Origin: an uncultured Collinsella sp.
GTDB taxonomy: Bacteria > Actinomycetota > Coriobacteriia > Coriobacteriales > Coriobacteriaceae
DNA length: 10,086 nt
Direction: 5' to 3'
Assembly (NCBI GenBank): GCA_934654625.1
Contig: CAKUGM010000053.1
Coordinates: forward strand, 1-10,086
The notes beneath the pieces are model-generated. The model was not told the origin of the DNA, did not search any database, and saw only the letters and a program-made list of their open reading frames with translations. The translations under genes were made by a program, and so were the position numbers. This document shows positions 1-6,185 of this stretch, piece after piece (the first letter of the stretch is position 1; every line of letters begins with the position of its first letter).

Positions 1-107
1 AGGGCGACCTCATCCACCCGATCGCCATGGAGGAGGGCCTGCGCTTCGCTATCCGCGAGGGTGGCCACACCGTCGGCTCGGGCATCGTCAGCACCATCAT
101 CGAGTAA
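1..107 (+). CDS. tuf: Elongation factor Tu, C-terminal end (5' partial)
   Basis: Only the last 34 codons are in the window; the reading frame is open from base 3 to the TAA at 105-107. The residues include [20 protein letters not shown] followed by [14 protein letters not shown], which is the conserved end of domain 3 of EF-Tu, the GTPase that carries aminoacyl-tRNA to the ribosomal A site in the cytoplasm. The gene starts upstream of the window. A terminator follows 30 bases after the stop, so tuf ends its transcript here and is not co-transcribed with rpmG from this end. Identification is from recognising the very conserved tail and is nearly certain. Confidence 0.96.
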   Translation, partial: GDLIHPIAMEEGLRFAIREGGHTVGSGIVSTIIE

Positions 108-136
108 CTTTAGCTACTCTAGCTGTTGATTCCATT

Positions 137-169
137 AACCCGGTTCCTCTTCGGGGGAGCCGGGTTTTT
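137..169 (+). terminator. Intrinsic terminator after tuf
   Basis: An 11-bp stem (AACCCGGTTCC at 137-147 with GGAGCCGGGTT at 156-166, one T-G wobble) closes an 8-base loop and runs into TTTTT at 165-169. The same arm sequence AACCCGGTTC ... GAGCCGGGTTTTT recurs in the terminator after rplA. Confidence 0.9.
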
Positions 170-238
170 GTGTCGATGCGCACAAATGACAGGATTGTGT
201 ACCGGATCTGCAGATAAATCGTGGAGACGTGAATCGCA

Positions 239-266
239 TTGACATAACCCCACTGCAGATGATAAT
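239..266 (+). promoter_or_regulatory. Sigma-70-type promoter for rpmG
   Basis: A perfect -35 box TTGACA (239-244) is followed after 16 bp by GATAAT (261-266), a 5/6 match to TATAAT. Transcription would start near 273, about 40 bases before the rpmG ATG. The position between the tuf terminator and rpmG fits a new transcription unit covering rpmG and tRNA-Trp, possibly reading on to secE. The octamer CTGCAGAT occurs at 208-215 and again in the spacer at 253-260. Confidence 0.75.
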
Positions 267-313
267 GTTTACCACCGTGCCCGTGAGGTACGGTATTTGG
301 AGGTAAAAGACAC

Positions 314-463
314 ATGCGTACTCTCGTTACACTTGCCTGCACCGAGTGCAAGCGTCGTAATTACACGACGACCAAGAATAAGGCCAACACCCCTGATCGC
401 ATGGAGCTTAAGAAGTATTGCCCCTGGTGCCGTCGTCACACCGTGCATAAAGAGACTCGCTAG
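314..463 (+). CDS. rpmG: 50S ribosomal protein L33, zinc-binding form
   Basis: A 49-residue basic protein of the large ribosomal subunit, of normal length for L33. It starts [20 protein letters not shown] and ends VHKETR. The two pairs CTEC (Cys9, Cys12) and CPWC (Cys36, Cys39) form the zinc ribbon that marks the C+ paralogue; zinc-free L33 forms lack them. The ATG at 314 is preceded by GGAGGT at 299-304 with 9 bases of spacing. It stands just upstream of tRNA-Trp, secE and nusG, an arrangement common in Gram-positive bacteria. Many bacteria carry a second, zinc-free rpmG, which cannot be judged from this window. Confidence 0.96.
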   Translation: MRTLVTLACTECKRRNYTTTKNKANTPDRMELKKYCPWCRRHTVHKETR

Positions 464-476
464 TCTCTTTTGACAT

Positions 477-552
477 ACGCCAGTAGTTCAATTGGTAGAG
501 CATCGGTCTCCAAAACCGAGTGTTGAGGGTTCGAGTCCTTCCTGGCGTGCCA
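477..552 (+). tRNA. tRNA-Trp (anticodon CCA)
   Basis: A 76-base cloverleaf. The acceptor stem is ACGCCAG (477-483) with CTGGCGT (542-548). The anticodon stem TCGGT (503-507) with ACCGA (515-519) encloses loop CTCCAAA with anticodon CCA at 510-512. The T stem is 525-529 with 537-541 around TTCGAGT. The discriminator is G549, and CCA (550-552) is encoded in the DNA. It begins 13 bases after the rpmG stop, too close for its own promoter, so it is probably cut out of the rpmG transcript. Confidence 0.96.
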
Positions 553-561
553 GTCTTTGAT

Positions 562-594
562 CCGTAAGCCTCCATAGGGGGCTTACGGTTTGTT
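562..594 (+). terminator. Terminator or attenuator between tRNA-Trp and secE
   Basis: The arms CCGTAAGCC (562-570) and GGCTTACGG (580-588) pair perfectly and can extend inward by TCC/GGG to about 12 bp, followed by TTTGTT. The hairpin should end the rpmG-tRNA transcript. No convincing promoter is seen between it and secE, so either read-through feeds secE-nusG or it acts partly as a processing hairpin. Confidence 0.75.
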
Positions 595-629
595 ACTGTA
601 TGTTGGGTCTGTGCCGGAGGTAAATGTTC

Positions 630-941
630 ATGGCCAACAAGAAGACCAAGAAGAAGTCTCAGCAGGGCTCCAACCAGGCTACTGCTAAGCCTGAGGTCAA
701 AAAGACCACCAAGGCAAAGGCCAAGGACAAGAACAAGAAGCCCGGCCTGTTTGCCCGCATCAAGAAGTATTTCTCTTCTGTCCGCTCCGAGATGAAGCGT
801 GTTGTGTGGCCCTCTAAGAAGGAGCTCATCAACTACTCCGTCACCGTGTGCGTTTCCCTGATCGTTGTTGGCGTTGTCATCGCGCTGCTTGACGCCGGTA
901 TCGGCCAGGCGCTGGTGGCCTTCTCCGGATTGAGGGGTTAA
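630..941 (+). CDS. secE: Preprotein translocase subunit SecE
   Basis: Single-span SecE, the clamp subunit that holds the SecY halves together in the SecYEG channel of the cytoplasmic membrane. The 103-residue product has a Lys-rich, disordered N-terminus (about 1-45). Then comes the amphipathic helix LFARIKKYFSSVRSEMKRVV, the conserved WPSKKEL motif (Trp60, Pro61) and one membrane helix at about residues 68-92 (YSVTVCVSLIVVGVVIALL). Length fits short actinobacterial-type SecE. ATG 630 is chosen because GGAGG at 616-620 lies 9 bases upstream; an in-frame ATG at 624 would leave only 3 bases. nusG follows after 2 bases, so the two are co-transcribed and probably translationally coupled. Confidence 0.95.
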   Translation: MANKKTKKKSQQGSNQATAKPEVKKTTKAKAKDKNKKPGLFARIKKYFSSVRSEMKRVVWPSKKELINYSVTVCVSLIVVGVVIALLDAGIGQALVAFSGLRG

Positions 942-943
942 GC

Positions 944-1480
944 ATGTCCAAGCGCTGGTATGTCGTTCACACGTACTCCGGTTACGAGAACCGCGTCAAG
1001 TCCGATCTTGAGCATCGTATCGAGACCATGGGTATGACCGACCGTATCTTTGATATCGAGATTCCCACCGAGCGTGTGACCGAGATCAAGGAGAACGGCG
1101 CTCGCGAGACCAAGGATTCCAAGATCTTCCCGAGCTATGTTCTGGTCCGTATGGAGATGGATGACGATTCTTGGACGTGCGTCCGTAACACCCCGGGCGT
1201 TACCGGTTTTTTGGGCGGCAACGGAAAGCCCGCTCCGCTCTCGCGCGAAGAGTACAACAAGATGATGCGCAAGAGCGATAAGGGCGGCGCACCTAAGCGT
1301 ACGACCGTCAATATCGAGGTCGGCACGTCTGTTCGCGTTACTTCTGGTCCGCTTGCGGACTTTGATGGTAAGGTCTCTGAGGTTAACCCCGAAGCCGGCA
1401 AGGTCAAGGTCACGCTGATGATCTTCGGCCGCGAGACTCCCGTCGAGCTTTCGTTCGATCAGGTCTCCGTTATTTCTTAG
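944..1480 (+). CDS. nusG: Transcription termination/antitermination factor NusG
   Basis: A 178-residue NusG, which binds the RNA polymerase clamp and couples it to Rho or to ribosomal protein S10. The N-terminal NGN domain (about 1-115) opens with KRWYVVHTYSGYENRVK. The C-terminal KOW domain (about 127-178) contains VRVTSGPLADFDGKVSEVN and ends VELSFDQVSVIS. Length is typical and there is no insertion. The ATG is 2 bases after the secE TAA, and the purine-rich GAGGGG inside the end of secE serves as ribosome binding site. The secE-nusG-rplK-rplA order is the standard bacterial arrangement. Confidence 0.97.
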   Translation: MSKRWYVVHTYSGYENRVKSDLEHRIETMGMTDRIFDIEIPTERVTEIKENGARETKDSKIFPSYVLVRMEMDDDSWTCVRNTPGVTGFLGGNGKPAPLSREEYNKMMRKSDKGGAPKRTTVNIEVGTSVRVTSGPLADFDGKVSEVNPEAGKVKVTLMIFGRETPVELSFDQVSVIS

Positions 1481-1491
1481 TTCGTTCTCGC

Positions 1492-1552
1492 GTTCACGCT
1501 CATCTGCCGGCTGCTCACCGGATGGATTGCTTCTAACGGGTACGCGTTGAAC
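1492..1552 (+). promoter_or_regulatory. Possible structured leader ahead of rplK
   Basis: The 116-base nusG-rplK gap can fold as an outer helix of GTTCACGC (1492-1499) with GCGTTGAAC (1544-1552, one bulged T). This encloses a small hairpin CCGG (1507-1510) with CCGG (1518-1521), extended by CAT/ATG. No T-run follows and no convincing promoter was found. Function is unknown; it could be a ribosomal-protein leader or an RNase site, or be coincidental. Confidence 0.3.
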
Positions 1553-1596
1553 ATATTGGCACTGTAGACACATTCGTGTTTTAGGAAGGTTTTGAC

Positions 1597-2025
1597 ATGG
1601 CTGAGAAGAAGGTTGCTACTGTCATTAAGCTCCAGATTCCCGCTGGCGCTGCTAACCCCGCTCCTCCCGTTGGCCCGGCACTGGGTGCCGCTCAGGTCAA
1701 CATCATGCAGTTCTGCCAGGCGTTCAATGCCGCTACGCAGGACAAGCAGGGCGACATCATCCCCGTTGAGATCACCGTTTATGAGGATCGCTCCTTCACG
1801 TTCGTGACGAAGACTCCTCCTGCGGCTCACCTCATCAAGAAGGAGCTCAAGCTCAAGAGCGGTTCCGCTAAGCCCCAGGCCGATAAGGTCGGTCAGCTTA
1901 CTCAGGAGCAGCTCACCAAGATCGCCGAGATCAAGATGCCGGACCTCAATGCCAACGACATCGAGGCCGCCAAGAAGATCATCGCCGGCACCGCTCGTTC
2001 CATGGGCGTCACCGTCGCCGAGTAG
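1597..2025 (+). CDS. rplK: 50S ribosomal protein L11
   Basis: A 142-residue L11, which with 23S rRNA helices 43-44 forms the GTPase-associated centre contacted by EF-Tu, EF-G and RelA. The N-terminal domain (about 1-70) has the conserved [16 protein letters not shown] (residues 15-30) with its proline-rich turn. The C-terminal RNA-binding domain (about 75-142) ends [20 protein letters not shown]. Length is standard. AGGAAGG at 1583-1589 lies 7 bases before the ATG. It is followed by rplA after a 113-base gap that is longer than usual and carries regulatory structure. Confidence 0.97.
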   Translation: MAEKKVATVIKLQIPAGAANPAPPVGPALGAAQVNIMQFCQAFNAATQDKQGDIIPVEITVYEDRSFTFVTKTPPAAHLIKKELKLKSGSAKPQADKVGQLTQEQLTKIAEIKMPDLNANDIEAAKKIIAGTARSMGVTVAE

Positions 2026-2045
2026 CGATACTGTTTAGGTAGTTT

Positions 2046-2072
2046 CGGGCACGATGCGTGTCGTGCCCGTTT
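2046..2072 (+). terminator. Attenuator-like hairpin in the rplK-rplA gap
   Basis: The perfect 9-bp stem CGGGCACGA (2046-2054) with TCGTGCCCG (2061-2069) has a 6-base loop and is followed by TTTG (three T counting from the stem end). The T-run is too short for full termination, so partial attenuation or RNA processing between rplK and rplA is more likely. A second stem GCGTGC (2073-2078) with GCACGC (2085-2090) follows at once. Confidence 0.4.
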
Positions 2073-2095
2073 GCGTGCAATAGGGCACGCGTTGA

Positions 2096-2130
2096 TGTGG
2101 GAGGGCTTAGGCCCGTTTGACCACAGGAGG
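2096..2130 (+). promoter_or_regulatory. Probable ribosomal protein L1 autoregulatory site overlapping the rplA Shine-Dalgarno
   Basis: The outer helix TGTGG (2096-2100) pairs with CCACA (2121-2125) and the inner helix GGGC (2103-2106) with GCCC (2111-2114) around loop TTAG. Between them is an asymmetric internal loop with GA on one side and GTTTGA on the other. The strand GTGGGAGG and the facing ...TTGA...CCAC resemble the L1-binding part of 23S rRNA (helix 76-77 region), where GUGGGAGGCU faces UUGAAAUACCAC. L1 is known to repress its operon by binding such an mRNA copy. The last A of the outer helix is the first base of the rplA ribosome binding site AGGAGG (2125-2130), so bound L1 would block it. 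Confidence 0.65.
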
Positions 2131-2138
2131 TATGTAAT

Positions 2139-2846
2139 ATGGCTAAGCACGGTAAGAAGTACCGCTCCGCCGCTGAGAAGGTTGATTCCACTCAGCTCTA
2201 CACCCCGCTTAAGGCTGTCGCTCTCGTCAAGGAGGTTGCAACCGCTAACTTCGACGAGACCGTCGAGGCTCACTTCCGCCTTGGCATCGACACCCGCAAG
2301 GCCGATCAGAACATCCGTGGCTCCATCTCCCTGCCTCACGGCACCGGCAAGACCGTTCGCGTCGCCGTGTTCGCCGAGGGCGCTAAGGCTGATGAGGCTC
2401 GTGAGGCCGGTGCCGACATCGTTGGCTCCGACGAGCTGATCGCCGAGATCCAGAAGGGCAACATCGAGTTCGACGCTGCCATCGCTCTGCCGACCATGAT
2501 GGCCAAGGTTGGCCGCATCGGTAAGATCCTCGGCCCCCGTGGCCTGATGCCGAACCCCAAGCTCGGCACCGTTACCATGGATGTTGCCAAGATGGTCTCC
2601 GAGCTCAAGGCTGGCCGCGTTGAGTATCGCGCCGACCGCTATGGCATCTGCCATGTGCCCCTGGGCAAGAAGTCCTTCTCTGACGAGCAGCTCGTCGAGA
2701 ACTACGCTGCCCTGTACACCGAGATCCTGCGCGTTAAGCCCGCTTCTGCTAAGGGCAAGTACGTGAAGAGCATCTCTGTGAGCTCCACCATGGGTCCTGG
2801 CGTCAAGGTCGACCCCGCTGTTCAGCGCAACTTCCTCGCTGAGTAG
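2139..2846 (+). CDS. rplA: 50S ribosomal protein L1
   Basis: A 235-residue L1, which forms the mobile L1 stalk at the ribosomal exit site and binds its own mRNA as translational repressor. It begins [16 protein letters not shown], and the signature [15 protein letters not shown] starts at residue 132. Domain I is split around the inserted domain II (about 65-160), as in all bacterial L1, and the C-terminus [17 protein letters not shown] is typical. AGGAGG (2125-2130) with 8 bases of spacing gives a strong start at 2139. The next genes would usually be rplJ and rplL, but here a terminator and then leucine genes follow, so L10-L12 must be encoded elsewhere. Confidence 0.97.
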   Translation: MAKHGKKYRSAAEKVDSTQLYTPLKAVALVKEVATANFDETVEAHFRLGIDTRKADQNIRGSISLPHGTGKTVRVAVFAEGAKADEAREAGADIVGSDELIAEIQKGNIEFDAAIALPTMMAKVGRIGKILGPRGLMPNPKLGTVTMDVAKMVSELKAGRVEYRADRYGICHVPLGKKSFSDEQLVENYAALYTEILRVKPASAKGKYVKSISVSSTMGPGVKVDPAVQRNFLAE

Positions 2847-2870
2847 TTGCTAGGACTGAATAGTTCTTCT

Positions 2871-2903
2871 AAACCCGGTTCGCACCCGCGAGCCGGGTTT
2901 TTT
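2871..2903 (+). terminator. Strong intrinsic terminator after rplA
   Basis: The 13-bp stem AAACCCGGTTCGC (2871-2883) with GCGAGCCGGGTTT (2888-2900, one wobble) has a 4-base loop and six T at 2898-2903. It closes the secE-rplA unit. Confidence 0.93.
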
Positions 2904-2958
2904 AATCGGTGTCGCAGAGCCGTTTGTTTCCGCTGACGTAACAATCGCAGTTTTTGGG

Positions 2959-2986
2959 TTGTGCGCAACGTTCGTTCTGCTAAACT
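2959..2986 (+). promoter_or_regulatory. Promoter of the leu operon (extended -10 type)
   Basis: TGCTAAACT at 2978-2986 gives an extended -10 (TG, one base, TAAACT). A weak -35 TTGTGC (2959-2964) lies 16 bp upstream. Transcription would begin near 2993, about 34 bases before the leader peptide. It lies downstream of the rplA terminator and upstream of the attenuator, as expected. Confidence 0.55.
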
Positions 2987-3026
2987 TTCTTTTGTTGTTG
3001 CTTTACCAGAGAGGAGTGCGCTTATC

Positions 3027-3080
3027 ATGACGAACAATGTTTATGCATCTGCACTCCTAACCCTCGCGCTACTAGGGTAG
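3027..3080 (+). CDS. leuL: Leucine operon leader peptide (17 residues)
   Basis: A short reading frame, ATG to TAG, encodes MTNNVYASALLTLALLG. Five of 17 codons are leucine: CTC 3054, CTA 3057, CTC 3063, CTA 3069 and CTA 3072. CTA is uncommon in the surrounding GC-rich genes, so three CTA codons look selected to sense charged tRNA-Leu. A ribosome binding site GAGGAG (3011-3016) lies 10 bases upstream. The peptide itself probably has no function. Its translation reports leucine supply to the attenuator that follows: slow decoding at the CTA pair would hold the ribosome over the 5' arm of the first hairpin. The role is inferred from position, codon content and the hairpins, which together match the leuL principle known from enteric bacteria. 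Confidence 0.82.
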   Translation: MTNNVYASALLTLALLG

Positions 3081-3122
3081 TCGCGCTTGGGCTTTCTTCA
3101 ACCTGCTTAACACCCGAGTGCG
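3065..3122 (+). promoter_or_regulatory. Leucine attenuator: pause hairpin and alternative antiterminator
   Basis: Arm 1 (CGCGCTAC, 3065-3072, inside the leader peptide Leu codons) pairs with arm 2 (GTAG-T-CGCG, 3077-3085). Arm 2 extended (CGCGCTTGGG, 3082-3091) can instead pair along all 10 bases, with two wobbles, with arm 3 (CCCGAGTGCG, 3113-3122). Arm 3 is the 5' side of the terminator stem. A ribosome stalled on CTA CTA (3069-3074) covers arm 1, frees arm 2 to take arm 3 and prevents termination. A ribosome reaching TAG lets the terminator form. These pairings are visible by eye; energies were not computed. Confidence 0.78.
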
Positions 3123-3168
3123 TAACTGACCATCGCTTTGCGGTCCGTATGAGCGCTCGGGTGTTTTT
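3109..3168 (+). terminator. Attenuator terminator of the leu operon
   Basis: AACACCCGAGTGC (3109-3121) pairs with GCGCTCGGGTGTT (3153-3165), 13 bp with one wobble. The 31-base loop can itself form GACC/GGTC (3128-3131 with 3142-3145). TTTTT ends at 3168. It stands 28 bases after the leader peptide stop and 80 bases before leuA. Confidence 0.85.
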
Positions 3169-3178
3169 CTATCTCTCG

Positions 3179-3244
3179 CCTGTACGTGTCTACAAAGCCC
3201 GACATGTTGAACGCAGTCGCTTGGCGGCTTTAATGTACAGGAGG
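3179..3244 (+). promoter_or_regulatory. Possible fold masking the leuA ribosome binding site
   Basis: Nested complementary segments lie between the terminator and leuA: CCTGTAC (3179-3185) with GTACAGG (3235-3241), AAAGCC (3194-3199) with GGCTTT (3226-3231), and CGAC (3200-3203) with GTCG (3216-3219). The outer helix includes the first bases of the AGGAGG Shine-Dalgarno (3239-3244). This might add translational control, or keep the read-through RNA ordered; it is unproven. Confidence 0.35.
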
Positions 3245-3248
3245 AACC

Positions 3249-4784
3249 ATGACCCGCAAAATCGCAATCTTCGATACCACCCTGCGTGATGGCGAGCAGT
3301 CGCCCGGCGCAAGCATGAACACCGAGGAAAAGCTCATCATTGCGCGTCAGCTTGTGCGCATGAACGTCGACGTCATCGAGGCTGGTTTTCCCATTTCGAG
3401 CCCCGGCGACTTCAAATCCGTTCACGAGATCGGAAAGATTGCCGGTGACACCTGCACCGTCTGTGGCCTGACGCGCGCTGTGGATAAGGATATCGAGGTG
3501 GCCGCTGAGGCGCTGAAGAGCGCCAAGCGTCCGCGCATCCATACCGGTCTGGGCGTTTCTCCCTCTCATCTGCGCGACAAGCTGCATCTCACCGAGGATG
3601 AGGCTATCGAGCGTGCGATTCATGCTGTCAAATTTGCTCGCAATTTTGTGGACGATGTTGAGTTCTATGCCGAGGACGCTGGCCGTTCGGATCAGGAGTT
3701 CCTCGTTCGCATCATCCAAGCGGCGGTGAAGGCGGGCGCTACCGTCGTCAACATTCCCGATACCACGGGATACAACATGCCGTGGAATTTCGGCACGCGC
3801 ATCAAGGACCTGCGCGAGCGCGTCGACGGCATCGAAGACGTTACCATCTCCGTGCATACGCATAACGACCTGGGCATGGCTACCGCTCTTGCCCTCGACG
3901 CTGTCCAAAATGGCGCCACGCAGATCGAGTGCACCATTAACGGTCTGGGCGAGCGTGCGGGCAATACTTCGCTTGAAGAGGTCGTTATGGCCATCAAGAT
4001 GCACGGTGAGGCCCTCGACGCGCATACCGATGTTGTGACCCGCGAGTTGACGCGTGCCTCCAGGTTGGTGAGCTCCATCACGGGTATCAACGTGCAGCCC
4101 AACAAGGCTATCGTGGGCGCCAATGCCTTTGCGCACAGCTCCGGCATTCACCAGGATGGTGTCCTCAAGGCGCGCGATACCTACGAGATCATCGATCCGG
4201 CCGACGTGGGCGCCGCTGGTTCCGAGATCATCCTGTCTGCCCGTTCCGGCCATGCCGCCCTGCGTCATCGTCTGGGCGAGCTGGGCTACACCTTCGATGA
4301 CGCTGCGTTTGAGGACGTCTACAATCGCTTCTTGGAGATTGCCGACCAGAAGAAGGAGGTCTTTGACGAAGACCTCGAGTCGATGGTCCAGGAGCGCCAG
4401 CGCGAGGTGAAGGCCATCTACACCCTCGACGCCCTGCAGGTGTCCTGCGGCGATCCTCTGGTTCCCACCGCTACGGCGACCATCAGCGACGAGCTGGGCG
4501 TCAAGCACGTGGTGTGCGCTACGGGTACCGGTCCTGTCGATGCCGCTTACAAGGCGGTGGACAAGGTCGTGGCGGTCCATGGCGACTTGGCGGAGTTCTC
4601 GGTCAAGGCCATTAGCCGTGGAATCGATGCCATCGGCGAGGTTACGGTGCGCATTACGGCCGAGGACGGCAAGATCTATACCGGCCGCGGCGCTGACACC
4701 GACATCATCGTTTCGAGTGCAAAGGCCTACGTGAACGCTGTCAACCGCATGATTCAGACCGCTCGCTCCAAAGAAGGCAAATAA
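3249..4784 (+). CDS. leuA: 2-isopropylmalate synthase
   Basis: Catalyses the committed step of leucine synthesis, condensing acetyl-CoA with 2-oxoisovalerate to 2-isopropylmalate in the cytoplasm. The 511-residue protein has the type-1 LeuA layout. A TIM-barrel catalytic domain (about 1-270) opens with [13 protein letters not shown] (Asp9 and Arg13 region). Metal-binding HTHND is at 203-207 and GLGERAGN at 232-239. A linker follows (about 280-370), then the C-terminal regulatory domain (about 375-505) through which leucine feeds back. AGGAGG (3239-3244) gives the ATG at 3249. It is first in leuA-leuC-leuD-leuB and lies under the attenuator. Homocitrate and citramalate synthases are related, but the operon and length favour LeuA. 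Confidence 0.96.
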   Translation: MTRKIAIFDTTLRDGEQSPGASMNTEEKLIIARQLVRMNVDVIEAGFPISSPGDFKSVHEIGKIAGDTCTVCGLTRAVDKDIEVAAEALKSAKRPRIHTGLGVSPSHLRDKLHLTEDEAIERAIHAVKFARNFVDDVEFYAEDAGRSDQEFLVRIIQAAVKAGATVVNIPDTTGYNMPWNFGTRIKDLRERVDGIEDVTISVHTHNDLGMATALALDAVQNGATQIECTINGLGERAGNTSLEEVVMAIKMHGEALDAHTDVVTRELTRASRLVSSITGINVQPNKAIVGANAFAHSSGIHQDGVLKARDTYEIIDPADVGAAGSEIILSARSGHAALRHRLGELGYTFDDAAFEDVYNRFLEIADQKKEVFDEDLESMVQERQREVKAIYTLDALQVSCGDPLVPTATATISDELGVKHVVCATGTGPVDAAYKAVDKVVAVHGDLAEFSVKAISRGIDAIGEVTVRITAEDGKIYTGRGADTDIIVSSAKAYVNAVNRMIQTARSKEGK

Positions 4785-4845
4785 AGGAGGCAATTACCGC
4801 CCTTTCCGCCTGATTGCCGAAGATTTATCAAGAGAGGAAACCCCA

Positions 4846-6108
4846 ATGGCACGTCCCATGACCATGGCAGAGAAGATTTTGGCCGCGCACGCGGGCCTCG
4901 ACGAGGTTGTGCCGGGCCAGCTGGTCGAGTGCGATCTCGACCTGGTGCTCGCCAACGACATCACGGCCCCCATCGCCATCAAGACGGTGCGCGAGATCGG
5001 CGCGGGCGTCTTTGACCGCGAGCGCATTTGTCTGGTGCCCGACCACTATTCGCCCAACAAAGACATCAAGAGCGCCGAACAGACCAAGATTACGCGCGAT
5101 TTTGCCCATGAGCACAAGATCGTGAACTACTTTGAGCAGGGCTGCATGGGTATCGAGCATGCGCTGCTGCCCGAGCAGGGTGTTGTGGTGCCCGGCGACC
5201 TCATGATCGGCGCCGATTCCCATACCTGCACCTACGGCGGCATCGGCGCCTTCTCTACCGGTGTTGGTTCTACCGATGCCGGTGTGGGCATGGCAACGGG
5301 TCGTGCCTGGTTCAAGGTGCCCGAGACAATTCGCTTCGAGATCGATGGCGAGCTGCCCGCGGGCGCTACGGCAAAGGACATCATCCTGCACATCATCGGA
5401 ATGATCGGCGTCGACGGCGCTCTGTACTGCGCTATGGAATTTGGCGGCTCGACGATCGAGAATCTCTCCGTCGAGGGGCGTCTGACCATTGCGAACATGG
5501 CTATCGAGGCGGGCGGCAAGGCGGGTCTGTTCGAGGTGGATGACAAATGCCGTGCCTGGGTCGCCGAGCGCGCTCGCCGCACGCCGGTTGAGTATCATCC
5601 CGATGCGGACGCCGAGTACAAGCAGGTTATCAAGATCGACGCCGCCGAGATCGAGCCCTGCGTGTCCTGGCCGCACCTGCCGAGCAATACGCACCCGGTG
5701 GCCGAGAGCCGTCATATCGCCGTCGACCAGGCCGTTATCGGTTCGTGCACCAACGGCCGTATCGAGGACATGCGTGCCGCAGCTGAGGTCCTGCGCGGCC
5801 GTACCGTTGCCGAGAACGTGCGCTGCATCGTGATTCCTGCAACCCAAAAGGTCTGGCTCCAGTGCGTGCATGAGGGCCTGATGGATATCTTCATCAACGC
5901 ACATTGCGTGGTCTCGACACCCACGTGCGGTCCGTGCCTGGGCGGCTACATGGGCATCCTCGCTGCAGGGGAGCGCTGTATCTCTTCGACCAACCGCAAC
6001 TTCGTAGGCCGCATGGGCGATCCCACGTCCGAGGTCTACCTGGCGAGCCCTGCCGTCTGCGCCGCTTCTGCCGTCGCCGGCCACATTGCGTTGCCGAGCG
6101 ACCTGTAG
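4846..6108 (+). CDS. leuC: 3-isopropylmalate dehydratase, large subunit
   Basis: With LeuD it isomerises 2-isopropylmalate to 3-isopropylmalate. The 420-residue protein belongs to the shorter aconitase-superfamily LeuC type, found in archaea and many bacteria (E. coli LeuC is about 466). Cys301 (in GSCTNGRIEDMRAA), Cys361 and Cys364 (in PTCGPCLGG) are the three ligands of the [4Fe-4S] cluster. IGADSHTCTYGGIGAFSTGVG and STNRNFVGRMGD are conserved substrate-site segments. GAGG at 4834-4837 with 8 bases of spacing supports ATG 4846, although ATGs at 4858 and 4864 are in frame. The gene follows leuA by 61 bases. Homoaconitase-type paralogues are similar, but the leu context settles the role. Confidence 0.95.
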   Translation: MARPMTMAEKILAAHAGLDEVVPGQLVECDLDLVLANDITAPIAIKTVREIGAGVFDRERICLVPDHYSPNKDIKSAEQTKITRDFAHEHKIVNYFEQGCMGIEHALLPEQGVVVPGDLMIGADSHTCTYGGIGAFSTGVGSTDAGVGMATGRAWFKVPETIRFEIDGELPAGATAKDIILHIIGMIGVDGALYCAMEFGGSTIENLSVEGRLTIANMAIEAGGKAGLFEVDDKCRAWVAERARRTPVEYHPDADAEYKQVIKIDAAEIEPCVSWPHLPSNTHPVAESRHIAVDQAVIGSCTNGRIEDMRAAAEVLRGRTVAENVRCIVIPATQKVWLQCVHEGLMDIFINAHCVVSTPTCGPCLGGYMGILAAGERCISSTNRNFVGRMGDPTSEVYLASPAVCAASAVAGHIALPSDL

Positions 6109-6115
6109 GCAGACT

Positions 6116-6174
6116 GGGGGCTTTGGGCTTTGACTGCCCCTGCGAACAGTCCTGCTCGCAAAGCTCAAAGCCCC
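6116..6174 (+). repeat. Long imperfect hairpin directly after leuC
   Basis: GGGGCTTTG (6117-6125) pairs with CAAAGCCCC (6166-6174), and GGCTTT (6126-6131) continues with AAAGCT (6160-6165), giving 15 continuous base pairs. Inside, GACTG (6132-6136) can pair with CAGTC (6147-6151), or GCGA with TCGC. No T-run follows, so it is not a standard terminator. It could protect the leuA-leuC mRNA end, or be a short palindromic repeat. The segment 6146-6160 is the exact reverse complement of 6345-6359. Confidence 0.7.
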
Positions 6175-6185
6175 TGCTGGAAAAG

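Noticed and set aside
97..351. 84-codon minus-strand frame across the tuf terminator and rpmG promoter
   Set aside because: It crosses a terminator and the start of rpmG in antisense and resembles no protein known to me.
1547..1575. Possible promoter TTGAAC before rplK
   Set aside because: No acceptable -10 box at 16-18 bases downstream; the TTGAAC is better explained as an arm of the foldable leader.
137..2903. Same arm sequence in the tuf and rplA terminators as a possible mobile repeat
   Set aside because: Shared AACCCGG/CCGGGTT terminator stems are common in bacterial genomes and the loops differ, so this is ordinary terminator convergence or local reuse.
3072..4793. Long antisense open frames opposite leuA, leuC and rplA
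   Set aside because: GC-rich coding sequence with strong third-position bias commonly leaves the opposite strand open. These frames lack recognisable protein features, and the sense genes are certain.
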